From: an uncultured Collinsella sp.
GTDB taxonomy: Bacteria; Actinomycetota; Coriobacteriia; Coriobacteriales; Coriobacteriaceae
DNA: 6,991 bases
Assembly: GCA_900751755.1 (NCBI GenBank)
Contig: CAADSP010000076.1
Span: forward strand, 1-6,991
Direction of reading: 5' to 3'
This document shows positions 5,260-6,991 of the stretch, one piece after another (position 1 is the stretch's first letter; the number at the start of each line of letters is the position of its first letter). The notes beneath the pieces are model-generated. The model did no database searches and was not told the DNA's origin. It worked only from the letters and a program-made list of their open reading frames with translations. Made by a program: the position numbers and the translations under genes.

Positions 5260-6991
5260 ATGTCCACCACCTCAACCGACCCGCGCGCCGCAGCCGCCGC
5301 GCTGCTGGTGCCCGACGCCACCTGCCATGGCTTTACCGTCGAGCGCTGCGAGACCGTGCCCGAGCTCGACTCGGACGCTTACGTGCTGCGCCACACTGCC
5401 TCGGGCGCTCGCCTGCTGTACCTGGCGTGCGACGACGAAAACAAGGCCTTTGCCATTGGCTTTAAGACGCCTCCGGCCGATTCCACCGGCGTGTTCCATA
5501 TTCTTGAGCACTCGGTGCTGTGCGGATCGGCCAAGTTTCCCGTCAAGGAGCCGTTTGTCGACCTGATCAAGAGTTCCATGCAGACGTTCCTCAACGCCAT
5601 GACCTACCCCGACAAGACCATCTACCCCGTTGCCACCACCAACGAGCAGGATCTGTACAACCTGATGGACGTGTATCTGGACGCGGTGTTCAACCCGGCC
5701 ATCTATACCAAACCCACCATTTTTGAGCAGGAGGGCTGGCACTACGAGCTGGACCTGCCGGAGGGCGTCGAGGGCGAGGGCGGTGACAGCTTCGCGAGCC
5801 TGCGCGAGGGCACGCTGCGCTATAACGGCGTGGTGTTCAACGAGATGAAGGGCGCGCTGTCCGACCCCATGAGTGTGCTGGACGATGCCGTCAACGCCGC
5901 GCTCTATCCCGACACCGCCTATGCGCACGAGAGCGGCGGCGACCCGCGCGCGATTCCCGCGCTCACCTACGAGCAGTTCCTGGACACGCACGCGCGCCAC
6001 TACAATCCTTCCAACTCCTACATCACGCTCTACGGCGACCTGGACGTGGACCGTGCACTGGCCTTTTTGGACGAACGTTATCTGTCGCAGCCGAGTGCCG
6101 CGAGCCGCCGCATGGACGCTGCCGTTGCCGCCGGCGAGGACCCGTCCACGCTGGCGCCCAATCCGCTGGACGTGCAGGCGCCCGTGACCTGCGAGTACAA
6201 GCGCATCGAGATGGCCACCACGCCCGAGAACGCCCTGGTAGGCCTGGGCCTGGTGCTGGGCAGCGCGCTCGACCGCAAGCGCACGATCGCGGCGGATATC
6301 CTGTTCGAGGCACTGCTGGGTTCCAACGAGGCACCAGTTAAGAAGGCCATTCTGGCCGCCGGCCTGGGCGGCAACGTGGTGAGCTACACCGCGGCCGAGA
6401 GCCTGCAGCCCTACGAGCTCATCATGCTGCAAAACGCGCAGCCCGGCATAGCGCGCGAGCTGCGTCGCGTGTTCCAGGACGCCTGCCGCGACCTGTGCGA
6501 GCACGGCGTTCCGCGCGAGCGCCTGGAGGCTATCATCAGCAGCAACGAGTACGACCTGCGCCAGCGCGACTACGGCATCGCCGACGGCGTGGCCATTGCG
6601 TGCGACGCGCTGAGCACCTGGCTCTACGATGACGACGCCGCGACGCTGGCGCTCAAGTACGGCCCGGTGTACGAGGAACTGCGTGGCGAGCTGGACGGCA
6701 GCTATTTTGAGGATCTGCTGCGCGAGCTGGTGCTGCAGAACGACCACATGGCGTTGGTCGAGCTGGTGCCGGTGGATGCCGCCGAGGGTTCGGAGGGTGC
6801 CGAGGCCGCCGAGCTGGCAGCCAAACGCGATGCCATGACCGATGCCGAGCTGGCCGACGTGGTCGAGCGCACGGCCGCGCTGCGTGCCGCACAGGAGGCG
6901 GAAGACACGCCCGAGGCCAAGGCCACGCTGCCGCGCCTGCGCGTGTCCGACATTGGCGAGGCGCGCCCCGAGCCGCCGCTGGGCGTGGGGG
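5260..6991 (+). CDS. M16C zinc metalloprotease, presequence protease (PreP)-like, 3' truncated
   Basis: The reading frame is open from the ATG at 5260 to the window end, 577 codons of a family usually near 970-1000 residues. PreP-type enzymes degrade peptides inside a closed two-lobed chamber; bacterial forms without a signal peptide, as here, are expected in the cytoplasm. The inverted zinc motif HILEH is at 80-84 (H80, catalytic E83, H84), followed by SVLCGS. FEQEGWHYE is at 155-163. FNEMKG (193-198) supplies the likely third ligand E195. The signature KSSMQTFLNAMTYPDKTIYP spans 104-123. The second M16 domain covers about 230-430. The M16C-associated region begins around 490, ending in an alanine- and glutamate-rich helical hinge and TLPRLRVSDI (556-565). 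A short acidic insertion (about 168-180) precedes FNEMKG. The start is supported by AAAGGAG seven bases upstream. The gene is divergent from the AlbA_2 gene and probably unrelated in function. The C-terminal half is not seen. Confidence 0.95.
   Translation, partial: MSTTSTDPRAAAAALLVPDATCHGFTVERCETVPELDSDAYVLRHTASGARLLYLACDDENKAFAIGFKTPPADSTGVFHILEHSVLCGSAKFPVKEPFVDLIKSSMQTFLNAMTYPDKTIYPVATTNEQDLYNLMDVYLDAVFNPAIYTKPTIFEQEGWHYELDLPEGVEGEGGDSFASLREGTLRYNGVVFNEMKGALSDPMSVLDDAVNAALYPDTAYAHESGGDPRAIPALTYEQFLDTHARHYNPSNSYITLYGDLDVDRALAFLDERYLSQPSAASRRMDAAVAAGEDPSTLAPNPLDVQAPVTCEYKRIEMATTPENALVGLGLVLGSALDRKRTIAADILFEALLGSNEAPVKKAILAAGLGGNVVSYTAAESLQPYELIMLQNAQPGIARELRRVFQDACRDLCEHGVPRERLEAIISSNEYDLRQRDYGIADGVAIACDALSTWLYDDDAATLALKYGPVYEELRGELDGSYFEDLLRELVLQNDHMALVELVPVDAAEGSEGAEAAELAAKRDAMTDAELADVVERTAALRAAQEAEDTPEAKATLPRLRVSDIGEARPEPPLGVG

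Noticed and set aside
5272..6747. 491-codon open frame on the minus strand opposite the protease gene
   Set aside because: It is the mirror of a GC-rich gene with strong third-position bias. Its translation is low-complexity and rich in V, H, Q and G with no domain, and it has no start signal. The plus-strand frame carries clear M16C motifs.

Overview
The window comes from a GC-rich bacterial chromosome. The mix of genes (a cytosolic M16C presequence-protease homologue, an AlbA_2/HATPase regulator, a DUF5710 protein), the strong GC bias at third codon positions, the purine-rich Shine-Dalgarno sites and the TATACT-type -10 boxes suggest an anaerobic Actinomycetota. My best guess is a Coriobacteriia member resembling Collinsella. 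This is inferred from style and gene content; there is no 16S or other marker here.

Layout, left to right. The first 54 bases are the 3' part of a tRNA-Val(GAC) with encoded CCA, followed at once by a clear intrinsic terminator. Next is a rightward DUF5710-domain gene (281-967) whose C-terminal part carries two CxxC pairs. Facing it are two leftward genes: a 94-residue zinc-ribbon-like protein (1006-1290) and, upstream of it, an HNH endonuclease with an N-terminal domain resembling the SRA-like modified-base readers of McrA-type enzymes (1413-2495). A rightward 163-residue protein of unknown function follows (2711-3202). It converges on a leftward 488-residue AlbA_2 / HATPase_c_4 / winged-helix protein (3303-4769). 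The window ends with a rightward, truncated M16C zinc protease of the PreP type (5260-6991, 577 codons seen), a housekeeping-like gene.

The block between the tRNA and the protease looks accessory: a short-gene patchwork with alternating strands, a DNA-processing enzyme, an ATP-binding regulator and orphan proteins. The HNH/zinc-ribbon pair could be a small type IV-like restriction unit. No integrase, transposase, CRISPR array or tRNA-end duplication is visible.

The most unusual non-coding stretch is the AT-rich 490-bp gap between the AlbA_2 gene and the protease (4770-5259). It holds eight copies of the hexamer TCTCTC/GAGAGA in both orientations, exact 14-bp and 12-bp direct repeats, a perfect 7-3-7 palindrome and another 7-bp inverted repeat around a candidate promoter. 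This looks like a multi-site operator region, most simply for the divergent AlbA_2 regulator itself. Two rightward genes (2711 and 5260) share a layout of TATACT box, short leader hairpin and Shine-Dalgarno site.
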